In this document: piece after piece, positions 43,521 to 52,769 of the stretch
Numbering within the stretch: position 1 is the first letter of the stretch
How the letters are laid out: every line of letters begins with the position of its first letter
NCBI GenBank assembly: GCA_965199945.1
Contig: OZ241354.1
Location: 62,001 to 126,000 of the forward strand
DNA: 64,000 nucleotides
Source: VXYL01 sp965199945
GTDB lineage: Bacteria; Pseudomonadota; Gammaproteobacteria; Pseudomonadales; Azotimanducaceae
Direction of reading: 5' to 3'
Notes under the pieces: model-generated
The model's input: only the letters and a program-made list of their open reading frames with translations
Told to the model about the DNA's origin: nothing
Databases searched by the model: none
Program-made: the position numbers and the translations under genes

Positions 43521-45530
43521 ATGACGGAGGACGCGGTCCTTGCCGCCCAGCGCCTGTTGCGCGACGGCGCGCCGGGAGACGCGGAGCGCGCGCTGCTGCC
43601 GCTGCTGCGCGAGGAACCCGCCAACGCCGAGGCGCGCTACGCGCTGGCGGTGGCGCAGCGGCACCAGCACAAGTGGACGCTTGCCCTCGACAGCCTGCGG
43701 CAGGTGCTCGACAGCGGCCGAATCGTCGGGCGCGCCCATCAGGAGATGGGCTACAACCACATTGCGATGCGCGATTTCTCGAAAGCTGCCACGGCCTTCG
43801 AACAAGCGGTCGCGGCCGACCCCTCCCTCGTCAACAGCTGGAAGTGCCTGGCCAAGCTCTACCAGGACGGCCAGCGCTCGGGCGAACGCGCCAACGGCGC
43901 CAAGCTGCACGCCGCGCAACAGCAAATCGCCTTTCTCGAGACCCTGCCGGCGGAGCTTCTCGCCGTCACCAGCTACCTGGCGGAAGACCGGCTGCTCGAC
44001 GCAGAGCGCCTGTGCAAGCACTTCCTGCGCGACAACAAGACGCACGTCGAGGGCATGCGTCTGCTGGCCGAAATCGCCACCCGCAACCGCGTTCTCGACG
44101 AGGCCGAGTTCCTGCTCGAAAGCTGCCTCGAGTTCGCGCCGACGCACCGCAACGCGCGCATCCAGTACGCCAACGTGCTGCTGCGCGCCCAGAAGTTCGC
44201 CAAGGCGCTGGAACAGACCCAGCGCCTGCTCGACGACGATCCCACCGACGTGGCGGTGACGCGATCGCTGCACGCCGCCGCCTGCAACGGCGTGGGCCGC
44301 AGCGCCGAAGCGATTGAGAACTACCGCCTGCTCATGAAGGCGCAGCCGCGCAATCATCTGCACCCGATGGCGCTGGGGCATGTCGTCAAGGCGGCCGGCG
44401 ACCTCGACGAAGCGGTGGCCCTCTACCGCAGCGCCTACCGCTTGAAGCAGGACCACGGCGATGCGTATTGGAGCTTGGCGAACACCAAGTCCCATGCCTT
44501 TACGGACAGGGAACTGGCGCAGATGGCGGCCATTGAAGCGCGGCCCGCCACGGACGAGCAGGATCGCATTCAGATCTGCTTCGCGCTCGGCACCGCGTGC
44601 GAGAACCGCGAGGACTTCGAGGCCGCCTTTCGCCACTACGCCAAGGGCAACGCCCTCAAGCAGGCAAGCGCCGGCCACAGCCCGGAACAACTGCGCGTGC
44701 GCGTCGAGAGCCAATTGGAAGTCTGCACGCGGGCCCTGTTCGAGGAGCGCCACCGGGTGGGCTTCGACGCACCGGATCCCGTCTTCATTGTCGGTCTGCC
44801 ACGCGCCGGCTCCACCCTGCTGGAGCAGATACTCGCCTCGCACTCGCAGGTGGACGGCACGATGGAACTGCAGAACGTCCTCAACCTGGCGAAGCGGCTG
44901 CGCGGCCGGGACGACGCGCCCACGCCGCGCTATCCGCGCATCCTCCGCGAGCTCGATTCCAGCTACTTCGAGCGCTTCGGCAAGCAGTACATCGACGACA
45001 CCCGTCCCTACCGCGGCAGCGCCCGCCACTTCGTGGACAAGATGCCGAACAACTTCTTCCACATCGGCTTGATCCGCCTGATCCTGCCCAACGCCAAAGT
45101 GATCGATGCCCGCCGCCACCCGCTGGCCTGCTGCTTCAGCGGCTTCAAGCAGCTGTTCGGCGAAGGGCAGGAGTTCTCCTACGGATTGCGCGAGATCGGC
45201 AACTACTACCGGCAGTACGTGCGGCTGATGGACCACTGGGACGACGTGCTGCCCGGGTTCGTGCTGCGCGTGCAGCATGAAGACGTGGTGGACGATCTCG
45301 AAGGACAGGTGCGGCGCCTGCTGGACTTCTGCGGCCTGCCCTTCGAGCAGGCCTGCGTGGACTACCACCAGACCGAACGCAGCGTCTACACGCCGAGCGC
45401 CGACCAGGTGCGCCGGCCCATCTACCGCAGCGGCCTGGAACAGTGGCGGCGCTTCGAGCCCTGGCTCGACCCGCTGAAGGAAGCGCTTGGCCCCGACGTG
45501 CGCGAGCGCTACGGCATTCAATTGGCATGA
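43521..45530 (+). CDS. TPR-repeat sulfotransferase
   Basis: A 669-residue protein. The N-terminal 400 residues are TPR repeats (AAQRLLRDGAPGDAERALLPLL, then KALEQTQRLLDDDPTDVAV and so on). The C-terminal sulfotransferase domain has the 5'-phosphosulfate loop FIVGLPRAGSTLLEQI (around 421-436) and a 3'-phosphate region DARRHPLACCFSG. It would transfer sulfate from PAPS to a peptide, lipid or small molecule. Genes of this type often sit next to TonB receptors. Its stop overlaps an ATG of the next frame (ATGA). Confidence 0.9.
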   Translation: MTEDAVLAAQRLLRDGAPGDAERALLPLLREEPANAEARYALAVAQRHQHKWTLALDSLRQVLDSGRIVGRAHQEMGYNHIAMRDFSKAATAFEQAVAADPSLVNSWKCLAKLYQDGQRSGERANGAKLHAAQQQIAFLETLPAELLAVTSYLAEDRLLDAERLCKHFLRDNKTHVEGMRLLAEIATRNRVLDEAEFLLESCLEFAPTHRNARIQYANVLLRAQKFAKALEQTQRLLDDDPTDVAVTRSLHAAACNGVGRSAEAIENYRLLMKAQPRNHLHPMALGHVVKAAGDLDEAVALYRSAYRLKQDHGDAYWSLANTKSHAFTDRELAQMAAIEARPATDEQDRIQICFALGTACENREDFEAAFRHYAKGNALKQASAGHSPEQLRVRVESQLEVCTRALFEERHRVGFDAPDPVFIVGLPRAGSTLLEQILASHSQVDGTMELQNVLNLAKRLRGRDDAPTPRYPRILRELDSSYFERFGKQYIDDTRPYRGSARHFVDKMPNNFFHIGLIRLILPNAKVIDARRHPLACCFSGFKQLFGEGQEFSYGLREIGNYYRQYVRLMDHWDDVLPGFVLRVQHEDVVDDLEGQVRRLLDFCGLPFEQACVDYHQTERSVYTPSADQVRRPIYRSGLEQWRRFEPWLDPLKEALGPDVRERYGIQLA

Positions 45531-45541
45531 CGGGAGACGAG

Positions 45542-46024
45542 ATGGCGGTTCCGGACGAGGGCAGCTACGAACACGGCGTCCATGCCGCCTGGGTGGGCGA
45601 ACTGCAAGGCGAGGCGTTCTTCGACGCCCTGGCGCAGACGGCATCCGGCGAGGCGCAGGAGAAGTGGCGGACGCTCGCGCAGCTTGAACAGGTGACCGGC
45701 GAACGCCTGGCAACCGTGCTGCGCGCGCGAAAGGTCGATCTGTCGCCGCCGGAAGCGCCCGGCGAGCTGCTCGCCGCCGCCAAGCACTACGCCGAACTCC
45801 CCTTCGCAGATGCGGTCTCCGCCATGCGCCCCATCCTCGTCGCCGCCATCGACCGCTTCAAGGCGCTGCTCGATCAAGCGCCAGACGCGGAACGCGAGAC
45901 GATGCGGTTTCTGGTCGATCACGAACAGGCGCTGCTCAGCTTCGTGGACATGGAAGCGTCCGGGCAAGGCGACAGATCCCTTGCCCCGGCACAGGCGCTC
46001 ATTGCGGCGTGCCGGCGTTCCTAA
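45542..46024 (+). CDS. Ferritin-like helical protein
   Basis: A 160-residue protein of four amphipathic helices. Possible metal-ligand acids are in ELQGEAFFDAL, TLAQLEQVTGER and FLVDHEQALLSF. The spacing recalls rubrerythrin-like proteins, but not every ligand is clear. It follows the sulfotransferase gene directly. Start at the second ATG (MAVPDEG) has a GGGAG site 6 bases before; the overlapping ATG at 45527 is the alternative. No firm function. Confidence 0.55.
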   Translation: MAVPDEGSYEHGVHAAWVGELQGEAFFDALAQTASGEAQEKWRTLAQLEQVTGERLATVLRARKVDLSPPEAPGELLAAAKHYAELPFADAVSAMRPILVAAIDRFKALLDQAPDAERETMRFLVDHEQALLSFVDMEASGQGDRSLAPAQALIAACRRS

Positions 46025-46414
46025 TCAGCCAAGCTCGCTAGCGCTGCTCGCACTCAGTTCCTGGGGCGCTTTGCTGGCCCACTGCGGCGCGTACAGCAGC
46101 ACTGGCGCGACGTGCTCGTCGTCCCACAGGGGCGAGTCTTGGTCCCAGTAGAAAAAGTGTGCCTTGTGGCCGTCGTCGAGCTGCTTGTGTCGGCCCCTCC
46201 CTCGTTTGCTGTAGACGACGACCAAGTCGCCGCCCCGCAGCCGCTTGTACGGGAACCAGAACGCGTTGCTGACGTCGGTCGTAACCTCGTCGTCTTCGAA
46301 GCCGGTACGAACGAGCATGAAGTCGCCGATGTCGACGTCCTGCCGTACACGCATCACCAGCCGCTCTCGGCTCAAATCGCCTCGGTCGGCGACGTATTGA
46401 ATCTGCACCCTCAC
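46025..46414 (-). CDS. Unknown protein, partner of a membrane coiled-coil protein
   Basis: A 129-residue protein that I do not recognise. It is beta-rich with WFPYKRLRGGDLVVVYSKRG, KAHFFYWDQDSPLWDDEHVAPVLLY and a small hydrophilic tail. GTG start overlaps the stop of the upstream gene (GTGA), so the two genes are coupled. No signal or membrane segment. Convergent with the ferritin-like gene (stops adjoin). It looks like a cytosolic accessory of the membrane partner. Confidence 0.65.
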   Translation of the reverse strand: MRVQIQYVADRGDLSRERLVMRVRQDVDIGDFMLVRTGFEDDEVTTDVSNAFWFPYKRLRGGDLVVVYSKRGRGRHKQLDDGHKAHFFYWDQDSPLWDDEHVAPVLLYAPQWASKAPQELSASSASELG

Positions 46415-46809
46415 GACCAGAACCTCTTGGCGACCAGAGCAAACACAACCAGCGAAACACCAAGAGCCGTCACGACCCATCCGATCGGTTGGAATGCCCA
46501 AAGCGACGGCACCAGCCCAAGCATCGCGGCGCCGATAGCCAGGCCGCTGTCCCGCGCCACGGATGCGCGAAGCCGCTCCCGCAGCACGGCGGCATCCTTG
46601 TCTGCGGAGTAGAACCTGTCCTTGAACTCCCTGAGCTCACCCGCCTCCGTCTCCAAGCGATCCAACTCGTCCAGCAACATTCGCTGCACGGCCGGCGAAC
46701 TGATCTCTTCCTCGGACAGTTCGCGCCGCACATTGGACAGTGCCTGTCGTCCCTTTCTGTTCCCTTGCGCCGAGCCGCCTTCGCGCGGCTCCATGTCGGA
46801 AGTCGCCAT
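46411..46809 (-). CDS. Membrane protein with coiled coil and two C-terminal TM helices
   Basis: A 132-residue protein. After a hydrophilic N-terminus it has a coiled-coil stretch (MLLDELDRLETEAGELREF, AAVLRERLRASVARD), then two close membrane helices (GLAIGAAMLGLVPSLWAF and IGWVVTALGVSLVVFALVAK) and a short basic end. Start at MATSDMEPREGG. It overlaps the next gene by 4 bp. Possible sensor, or anchor for the 129-residue partner. No homologous family recognised. Confidence 0.65.
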   Translation of the reverse strand: MATSDMEPREGGSAQGNRKGRQALSNVRRELSEEEISSPAVQRMLLDELDRLETEAGELREFKDRFYSADKDAAVLRERLRASVARDSGLAIGAAMLGLVPSLWAFQPIGWVVTALGVSLVVFALVAKRFWS

Positions 46810-46964
46810 GTGCTGGTTGCCTTCCGCGGCATTGGGCAGAGTTGGTCGAATCCTAGCCGGTCGGCAACGCCAGTCAAGCGAAAGCGAGTCAAAAGCAACC
46901 GAGGGCTTTCCTTGGCGGCGGCGTTGTGCCACTGTCGAAGCTGAGCTGCGTTGGGGGCGGAGCA

Positions 46965-47411
46965 TTGCGGCAATCGGGCGAATACCGCGTTCCGGCGGGG
47001 CGCGAGGCGGTGTGGGCGGCGCTTCACGATCCCGCCACGCTGCAGCGCTGTCTCGACGGCTGCCGCTCGTTGACGCCGGTTGGCGAGGGCGAGTTCGCGG
47101 CCGAGCTGGTGGCCAGGGTGGGGCCGGTCAAGGCCGCCTTCACGGCCGCCATTCGTCTGCGCGATCCCGATCCGCCGGCGAGCTATCGGCTCGACGTGCA
47201 GGTGAAGGGCGGCGCTGCCGGCTTCGCCAACGGCTCGGCGTTCGTGCGCTTGGAGGACCTCGGCCACGAGACGCAGCTGGGGTATACAATCGAAGGCGCA
47301 ATCGGGGGCAAGCTGGCGCAGATCGGCGCACGGTTGGTGGAGAGCGCGGCGCGCAAGTTGACGGTGCGCTTCTTCGAACGCTTCGCGGCGGATTTCGCCG
47401 CCAAGGCGTAA
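46965..47411 (+). CDS. coxG: CoxG-type SRPBCC protein
   Basis: A 148-residue CO-dehydrogenase-accessory protein. SRPBCC fold cues are EYRVPAGREAVWAALHDPATLQRCLDGC and a middle FAAELVARVGPVKAAF. CoxG helps anchor or mature the CO-dehydrogenase-like enzyme at the membrane; the C-terminus here is short and lacks a clear anchor. TTG start with GGAG upstream; a GTG at 46926 is possible. First gene of the cox-type operon. Confidence 0.85.
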   Translation: MRQSGEYRVPAGREAVWAALHDPATLQRCLDGCRSLTPVGEGEFAAELVARVGPVKAAFTAAIRLRDPDPPASYRLDVQVKGGAAGFANGSAFVRLEDLGHETQLGYTIEGAIGGKLAQIGARLVESAARKLTVRFFERFAADFAAKA

Positions 47412-47447
47412 GCGAACGCGCGACGACAGCAGATCAGGAGGGCGCAA

Positions 47448-47903
47448 GTGGAAGTCTCGATCACGGTGAACGGCAAGCAACACTCCGTCGACGTGCCGGC
47501 CAACACGCTCCTCTCGGAGATCCTGCGCGAGCATCTCGACCTCACCGGCACCCACGTCGGCTGCGACACCAGCCAGTGCGGTGCCTGCGTCGTGCATGTG
47601 AACGGCGATGCGGTCAAATCCTGCACCGTCCTCGCCGGCCAGGCGGACGGCGCCGAAGTCACCACCATCGAGGGCATCGGCGCGCCGGACGACCTGCATC
47701 CCATGCAGGCCGCGTTCCGCGACAACCATGCCCTGCAATGCGGCTTCTGCACGCCGGGCATGATCATGAGCGCCATCGATCTGGTGGCGAAGAACGACGC
47801 CTTGGACGAACAGGCCGTGCGCCGGGGCCTCGAAGGCAACCTGTGCCGCTGCACGGGCTACCACAACATCGTCAAGGCGGTGCTCTCCGTCGCTGCCAAA
47901 TAA
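47448..47903 (+). CDS. coxS: Small [2Fe-2S] subunit, CoxS-type
   Basis: A 151-residue protein with two [2Fe-2S] centres: Cys39, Cys44, Cys47 and Cys59 (plant-ferredoxin type), then Cys98, Cys101, Cys133 and Cys135 (CGFC and CRC). It passes electrons from the molybdenum site to FAD in the xanthine-oxidase family. GTG start with AGGAGG 7 bases upstream. It sits between coxG and coxL. Confidence 0.92.
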   Translation: MEVSITVNGKQHSVDVPANTLLSEILREHLDLTGTHVGCDTSQCGACVVHVNGDAVKSCTVLAGQADGAEVTTIEGIGAPDDLHPMQAAFRDNHALQCGFCTPGMIMSAIDLVAKNDALDEQAVRRGLEGNLCRCTGYHNIVKAVLSVAAK

Positions 47904-47966
47904 CGCGGGTCAAGTGCAGGCGGCGCGTAGGGCGCGTTGAAAAAGGAACCAGTAGGAGGGGCGGCT

Positions 47967-50327
47967 ATGGCTTCGGAAACCGGCATCGGGGCATCGGTCA
48001 AGCGCAAGGAGGACGCCCGCTTCGTCACCGGCGCCGGGCGCTACACGGACGACATCGACGCCCACGGCCAGGCCTGCGCCGCGTTCGCCCGCTCGCCCCA
48101 CGCGCGGGCGCGCATCAACGGCATCGACAAGAACGCCGCCACGGCCGTGAGCGGCGTCGTCGCCGCGTTCACCGGCGCCGACATGCAGGCCGACGGCATC
48201 GGCGACCTCCCCTGCGGCTGGCTGGTGAAGTCCAAGGACGGCTCGGACATGGTGCAGCCGCCGCATCCGCCCTTGGCGGTCGAGCGCGTGAACTACGTCG
48301 GCGAACCATTCGCGGTGGTGGTTGCCGAAACGCTCGAAGCCGCGAAGAACGGCGTCGAGGCGCTTCTGGAAGCGACCGATTTCGAGGAACTGCCGGCCGT
48401 GGTGGATCTGGCCAGCGCCGCTTCGGCCGAGCAGATCCACGACGCCGCGGCGAACAACCGCTGCTACGACTGGGAACTCGGCGACGAAGCCGCCACGGAC
48501 GCCGCCTTCGCCAAGGCGCACCACGTCACCGCCGTGGACATCGTCAACAACCGCCTGATCCCCAACGCCATCGAGCCGCGCGCCGCGCTCGGCGAGTACG
48601 ACGCCGCATCGGGTGCCTACACCCTGCACACCACGTCGCAGAATCCGCATCTCGAACGCCTCGTGCTGGCGGCTTTCGTGCAAGTCGCGCCGGAAGCGCG
48701 GCTGCGCGTGATCTCGCCGGACGTCGGCGGCGGCTTCGGCTCGAAGATCTTCGTCTACGCGGAAGAAACGGCCGTCGTCTGGGCCGCCGGCAAGCTGCGC
48801 CGGCCGGTGAAGTGGTGCGCCGAACGGTCCGAATCCTTCCTGGCGGACGCGCACGGCCGGGACCACGTGACCCATGCCGAACTCGCCCTTGCCGAAGACG
48901 GCGAGTTCCTGGGGCTGCGCGTGCGAACCCTCGCCAACATGGGCGCCTACCTCTCCACCTTCGCCTCCAGCGTGCCCACCTACCTCTACGGCACGCTGCT
49001 GGCCGGGCAGTACAAGACGCCGGCGATCCATGTGGGCGTGCAGGCGATGTTCACGAACACCGCGCCGGTGGATGCCTACCGGGGCGCCGGCCGTCCCGAA
49101 GCCACCTACGTCGTGGAACGCATCGTCGAGACGGCGGCGCGGGAACTCGGCATGGACCCAGCCGACATCCGCCGCCGCAACTTCATCCAGCCGAGCGACT
49201 TCCCTTACGAAACGCCGGTTGCCCTCACCTACGACACCGGCGACTACGAGGCGAGCCTCGACAAGGCGCTCGCCCATGTGGACTACGGCGGCTTCGCAGC
49301 CCGCAAGGCGGCCTCCGAAAGGAACGGCAGGAAGCGCGGCATCGGGCTCTCCTGCTACATCGAGGCCTGCGGCCTCGCGCCTTCCCAGGTGGCGCTCTCC
49401 CTCGGCGCCGGCGTCGGCCTGTTCGAGGTGGGCGAGGTGCGCGTGGACGTCACCGGCTCGGTCACCGTCGTCACGGGTTCCCACAGCCACGGCCAAAGCC
49501 ACGAGACGACGTTCGCGCAGATCATCTCGGAGAAGCTCGGCGTGCCCTTCGAGAACGTCACGGTGCTGCACGGCGACACCGGGCGTTCGGACTACGCGCT
49601 GGGCACCTATGGGTCGCGTTCGCTGGCGGTCGGCGGCTCGGCCATCGTCAAGGCCACCGACAAGATCGTCGCCAAGGGCAGGAAGATCGCCGCGCACATG
49701 CTCGAAGCGAACGAAGACCAAGTGGAGTTCGAGGACGGCGCGTTCAACGTCGCCGACTCCAACCAGTCCCTCACCTTCGCCGAGGTGGCCTTCGCCGCCT
49801 ACGTTCCGAGCAACTATCCGCTCGACGAACTCGAACCTGGGCTCTCGGAGAAGGCGTTCTACGATCCGCCGAACTTTACCTACCCGGCCGGCACCCACGT
49901 CTGCGAGGTGGAAGTGGACCCGGAGACGGGCGTGGTGACGATCGAGAAGTTCGTCGCCGTGGACGACTTCGGCCACATCGTCAATCCGATGATCGTCGAA
50001 GGGCAGGTGCATGGCGGCCTCGCCCAGGGCATCGGCCAAGCGCTGCTCGAACACGGCGTCTACGACGAGGGCGGCCAGCTTGTGAGCGGCTCCTACATGG
50101 ACTACGCCATGCCCCGCGCGGACGACCTGCCGAACTTCACCGTGGACACGACGACCACGCCCTGCACCCACAATCCGCTCGGCGTGAAGGGCTGCGGCGA
50201 AGCTGGCGCCATCGGCTCCACCGCGGCCGTCATCAATGCGGTGACGAACGCCTTGGGCGTTGCCGCCATCCCCATGCCGGCGACGCCGGAGACCGTCTGG
50301 CGAGCGCTCCGCGAGAAACAGGACTAA
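47967..50327 (+). CDS. coxL: Large molybdenum subunit, CoxL-type form II
   Basis: A 786-residue molybdenum hydroxylase large chain. The active-site loop reads AYRGAGR (370-376), the form II signature, not AYxCSFR of true CO-oxidising form I. The catalytic Glu745 is in GCGEAG. Q-loop and cofactor regions are present (GGGFGSKIFVYAEE, SHGQSHETTFAQI). Start MASETGIGAS with AGGAGG upstream. Real substrate uncertain: form II enzymes include CO-oxidising candidates and others of unknown reaction. Confidence 0.92.
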   Translation: MASETGIGASVKRKEDARFVTGAGRYTDDIDAHGQACAAFARSPHARARINGIDKNAATAVSGVVAAFTGADMQADGIGDLPCGWLVKSKDGSDMVQPPHPPLAVERVNYVGEPFAVVVAETLEAAKNGVEALLEATDFEELPAVVDLASAASAEQIHDAAANNRCYDWELGDEAATDAAFAKAHHVTAVDIVNNRLIPNAIEPRAALGEYDAASGAYTLHTTSQNPHLERLVLAAFVQVAPEARLRVISPDVGGGFGSKIFVYAEETAVVWAAGKLRRPVKWCAERSESFLADAHGRDHVTHAELALAEDGEFLGLRVRTLANMGAYLSTFASSVPTYLYGTLLAGQYKTPAIHVGVQAMFTNTAPVDAYRGAGRPEATYVVERIVETAARELGMDPADIRRRNFIQPSDFPYETPVALTYDTGDYEASLDKALAHVDYGGFAARKAASERNGRKRGIGLSCYIEACGLAPSQVALSLGAGVGLFEVGEVRVDVTGSVTVVTGSHSHGQSHETTFAQIISEKLGVPFENVTVLHGDTGRSDYALGTYGSRSLAVGGSAIVKATDKIVAKGRKIAAHMLEANEDQVEFEDGAFNVADSNQSLTFAEVAFAAYVPSNYPLDELEPGLSEKAFYDPPNFTYPAGTHVCEVEVDPETGVVTIEKFVAVDDFGHIVNPMIVEGQVHGGLAQGIGQALLEHGVYDEGGQLVSGSYMDYAMPRADDLPNFTVDTTTTPCTHNPLGVKGCGEAGAIGSTAAVINAVTNALGVAAIPMPATPETVWRALREKQD

Positions 50328-50330
50328 GCC

Positions 50331-51113
50331 ATGTACCCGTTCAACTACCACAAGCCGGCGTCCGTGGAAGACGCCGCAGCACTGATGGCCGATGCCACGG
50401 ACGGCGCCTTCCTGGCCGGCGGCATGACGCTGATCCCCACCCTCAAGCAGCGCCTGGCCTCGCCCTCCGATTTGATCGATCTCTCGGGCGTCGCCTCCAT
50501 GCGCGGCATCGAACGCAACGGCGACACCCTCTCCATCGGCGCCTCGACGCGCCACGCGGAGGTGGCTGGCAGCAACGCCATCCCGGCCTTGGCCGACCTC
50601 ACCAGCCGCATCGGCGATCCGCACGTGCGCAACCGCGGCACCATCGGCGGTTCCGTCGCCAACAGCGATCCGGCCGCCGACTATCCGGCGGCCTTGGTCG
50701 CCTTGGACGCTTCGGTGCGCACGAACAAGCGCTCCATTGCAGCGAACTCCTTCTTCATCGACCTGTTCGAGACGGCGCTCGACGAAGGCGAGATCGTGAC
50801 CGCCGTGGACTTCCGCATCCCGGACGTCGCCGCCTACGAGAAGTTTCCCAACCCCGCCTCGCGCTACGCCGTGGTCGGCGTGATGGTGGCGCGCTGCGGG
50901 GATGGCGTGTGCGTCGGCGTCACCGGCGCCGGCCCCTGCGCGTTCCGCGCGACGGCGTTCGAAGAGGCGCTCGCCGCGAACTTCTCGCCGGAGTCGCTGA
51001 ACGACGTGCCCATCGACCACGGCGCCTTCAACGCAGACCTGCACGCCTCCGCCGAATACCGAGCCCAGCTCGTGCGCGTGCTGGCGAAGCGGGCGGTGGC
51101 GCGCATCGCCTAG
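50331..51113 (+). CDS. coxM: FAD-binding medium subunit, CoxM-type
   Basis: A 260-residue FAD-binding subunit. FAD motifs are AGGMTLIPTLKQRL and GTIGGSVANSDPAAD. It transfers electrons from the Fe-S subunit to a quinone or other acceptor. It starts 3 bp after coxL ends and closes the G-S-L-M operon. Convergent with lnt. Confidence 0.9.
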   Translation: MYPFNYHKPASVEDAAALMADATDGAFLAGGMTLIPTLKQRLASPSDLIDLSGVASMRGIERNGDTLSIGASTRHAEVAGSNAIPALADLTSRIGDPHVRNRGTIGGSVANSDPAADYPAALVALDASVRTNKRSIAANSFFIDLFETALDEGEIVTAVDFRIPDVAAYEKFPNPASRYAVVGVMVARCGDGVCVGVTGAGPCAFRATAFEEALAANFSPESLNDVPIDHGAFNADLHASAEYRAQLVRVLAKRAVARIA

Positions 51114-51169
51114 GACAGAAGGAATGGGGGAGATCGTCACCGCGCCCGGAGTCGCCGGACAGCCCTTGC

Positions 51170-52711
51170 TCAAGCTGAAGTAGCGCTCGAAGCAGACGGC
51201 CCTTTCCGTCCAAGCGTCCATCGCCGCCACAGCGGCAGCAGCACCGCGAAGGCCGTGGCGCCGGCCAGGACCGTGGACACGGCAAGCGCCCCGAAAGCTC
51301 CGAAGGGAGTAGTTCCCGAGGTCGCGTAGGCGTCCGCGAGCAATGCCCTGGCCTCGAACTGGGGCAGGCTGGCGACCATGTTGCCCCGCTCGTCCACCAC
51401 GGCGGTGATGCCGTTGTTGGTGGCGCGGAGCAGGAATCTGCCGTTCTCCAATGCCCTCATGCGGGCGATCTGCATGTGCTGCCAAGGGCCGATGGATTCG
51501 CCGAACCAGGCATCGTTGCTGAGCGTCGCCAGCAGGCCGGCCTCGGCGGTGCGCCGGGCCAACGCGAACGGATAGGCGATCTCGTAGCAGATCGCCACCG
51601 CCACGGAGACGCCAGCGGCGCGCAGCATCTGCGGCTCGCCCTCGCCGGCGGCGAAGTTGGACATCGGCAGGTCGAAGAAGGCGATTGTGCCGCGCAGCAG
51701 TCCTTCCAGCGGGACGTATTCGCCGAACGGCACCAGGCGGCGCTTGCGGTACTCGCCGCCGCCGGTGGAGACCGCGGCGTTGTAGATCAGCGGGCGGTCG
51801 TCGTGCCCCCGCTCGGCGGTCGTCGCGCCGTAGACGAGATCGCCGATGCGCCCTGTCGCCGCGGCCCGCATCGCTTCGATGCGCGGCGCAACGCGCCAAT
51901 GCATGTCTGGAATCGCGCCTTCCGGCCACACCACGATGTCGCGTTCCCAGAGCGCCGCCGAGAGCGCGTCGTAGCGTTCGGCGGCGTCCACCACGCCTTG
52001 CGCCGTCCAGCGCGTTTGCTGCGGCATGTTGCCCTGCACCAAGGCCACGCTGCGCAGTTCCCCGCGCTGGGTCCAGGAGATCGACTGCAACAGCCAGCCG
52101 CCGAGCCAGATCGCCGCCACGGTGCCCAAGGCCCACGGCCAAAGACCAAAGCGCATGGCGCCTCCGCCCGTCGGAACCCGCGCCGTTGCGGCGACGGCGA
52201 CCACGGCACCGGTCGAGACGCCCGCGGCGGAGACCAGCAGCACGCCGCCAATCGGCGCCCAGCCGGCAAGCGGCGTGTCGAGAAAGGCGTAGCCGGCGAA
52301 GAGCCACGGAAAGCCGCTCAGCACCCACGTCAGCAGCCACTCCACGCACAACCAAGCGGCGGTGAATCCGAGGACGCGAGGCCAGCGCACCGTGTCCCTG
52401 AATACATGGACGAAGACGCCCTGCAAGCCTGTGAACAGCGCCAGGCCAGCGACGAACAAGGCCACCAGCGCCCCGGCCAAGAGCGGCGGTGCGTGGCCGT
52501 GAACATGGATGGAGACGTAGACCCATGACGCGCCGACACCGTACTTGCCCACGCCGAACAGCCAGCCGCGCCAGAACGCCCGGCGCACAGTGCCCGTGCG
52601 TTCCAGAACCAGAAACAGCGCGCCGGCGCTCGCCAGCAGCGCGGGCCAGAAGTCGAAGGGCGCGAGGGCCAGTGGCAGCGCTGCGCCGGCGAGCAGCGCG
52701 GCCAACGACAA
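51170..52711 (-). CDS. lnt: Apolipoprotein N-acyltransferase
   Basis: A 513-residue inner-membrane enzyme with six to seven N-terminal membrane helices, then a nitrilase-like domain. Its Glu-Lys-Cys triad is Glu264 (WPEGAIP), Lys323 (YRKRRLVPFGEYVP) and Cys375 (AICYEIAYP). It adds the third acyl chain to lipoproteins. TTG start in frame; no better start is visible. Last gene of the miaB-phoH-ybeY-corC-lnt operon. Confidence 0.92.
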   Translation of the reverse strand: MSLAALLAGAALPLALAPFDFWPALLASAGALFLVLERTGTVRRAFWRGWLFGVGKYGVGASWVYVSIHVHGHAPPLLAGALVALFVAGLALFTGLQGVFVHVFRDTVRWPRVLGFTAAWLCVEWLLTWVLSGFPWLFAGYAFLDTPLAGWAPIGGVLLVSAAGVSTGAVVAVAATARVPTGGGAMRFGLWPWALGTVAAIWLGGWLLQSISWTQRGELRSVALVQGNMPQQTRWTAQGVVDAAERYDALSAALWERDIVVWPEGAIPDMHWRVAPRIEAMRAAATGRIGDLVYGATTAERGHDDRPLIYNAAVSTGGGEYRKRRLVPFGEYVPLEGLLRGTIAFFDLPMSNFAAGEGEPQMLRAAGVSVAVAICYEIAYPFALARRTAEAGLLATLSNDAWFGESIGPWQHMQIARMRALENGRFLLRATNNGITAVVDERGNMVASLPQFEARALLADAYATSGTTPFGAFGALAVSTVLAGATAFAVLLPLWRRWTLGRKGPSASSATSA

Positions 52712-52769
52712 CGCGGCTTGCCGGCGCAGGTTGCCGCGGCCGGCGGCTGATCCGCGATCTCGTCGCAGG

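Noticed and set aside
51124..51183. 19-codon frame after coxM
   Set aside because: Overlaps the lnt end, has a poorly placed ribosome site and no recognisable product.
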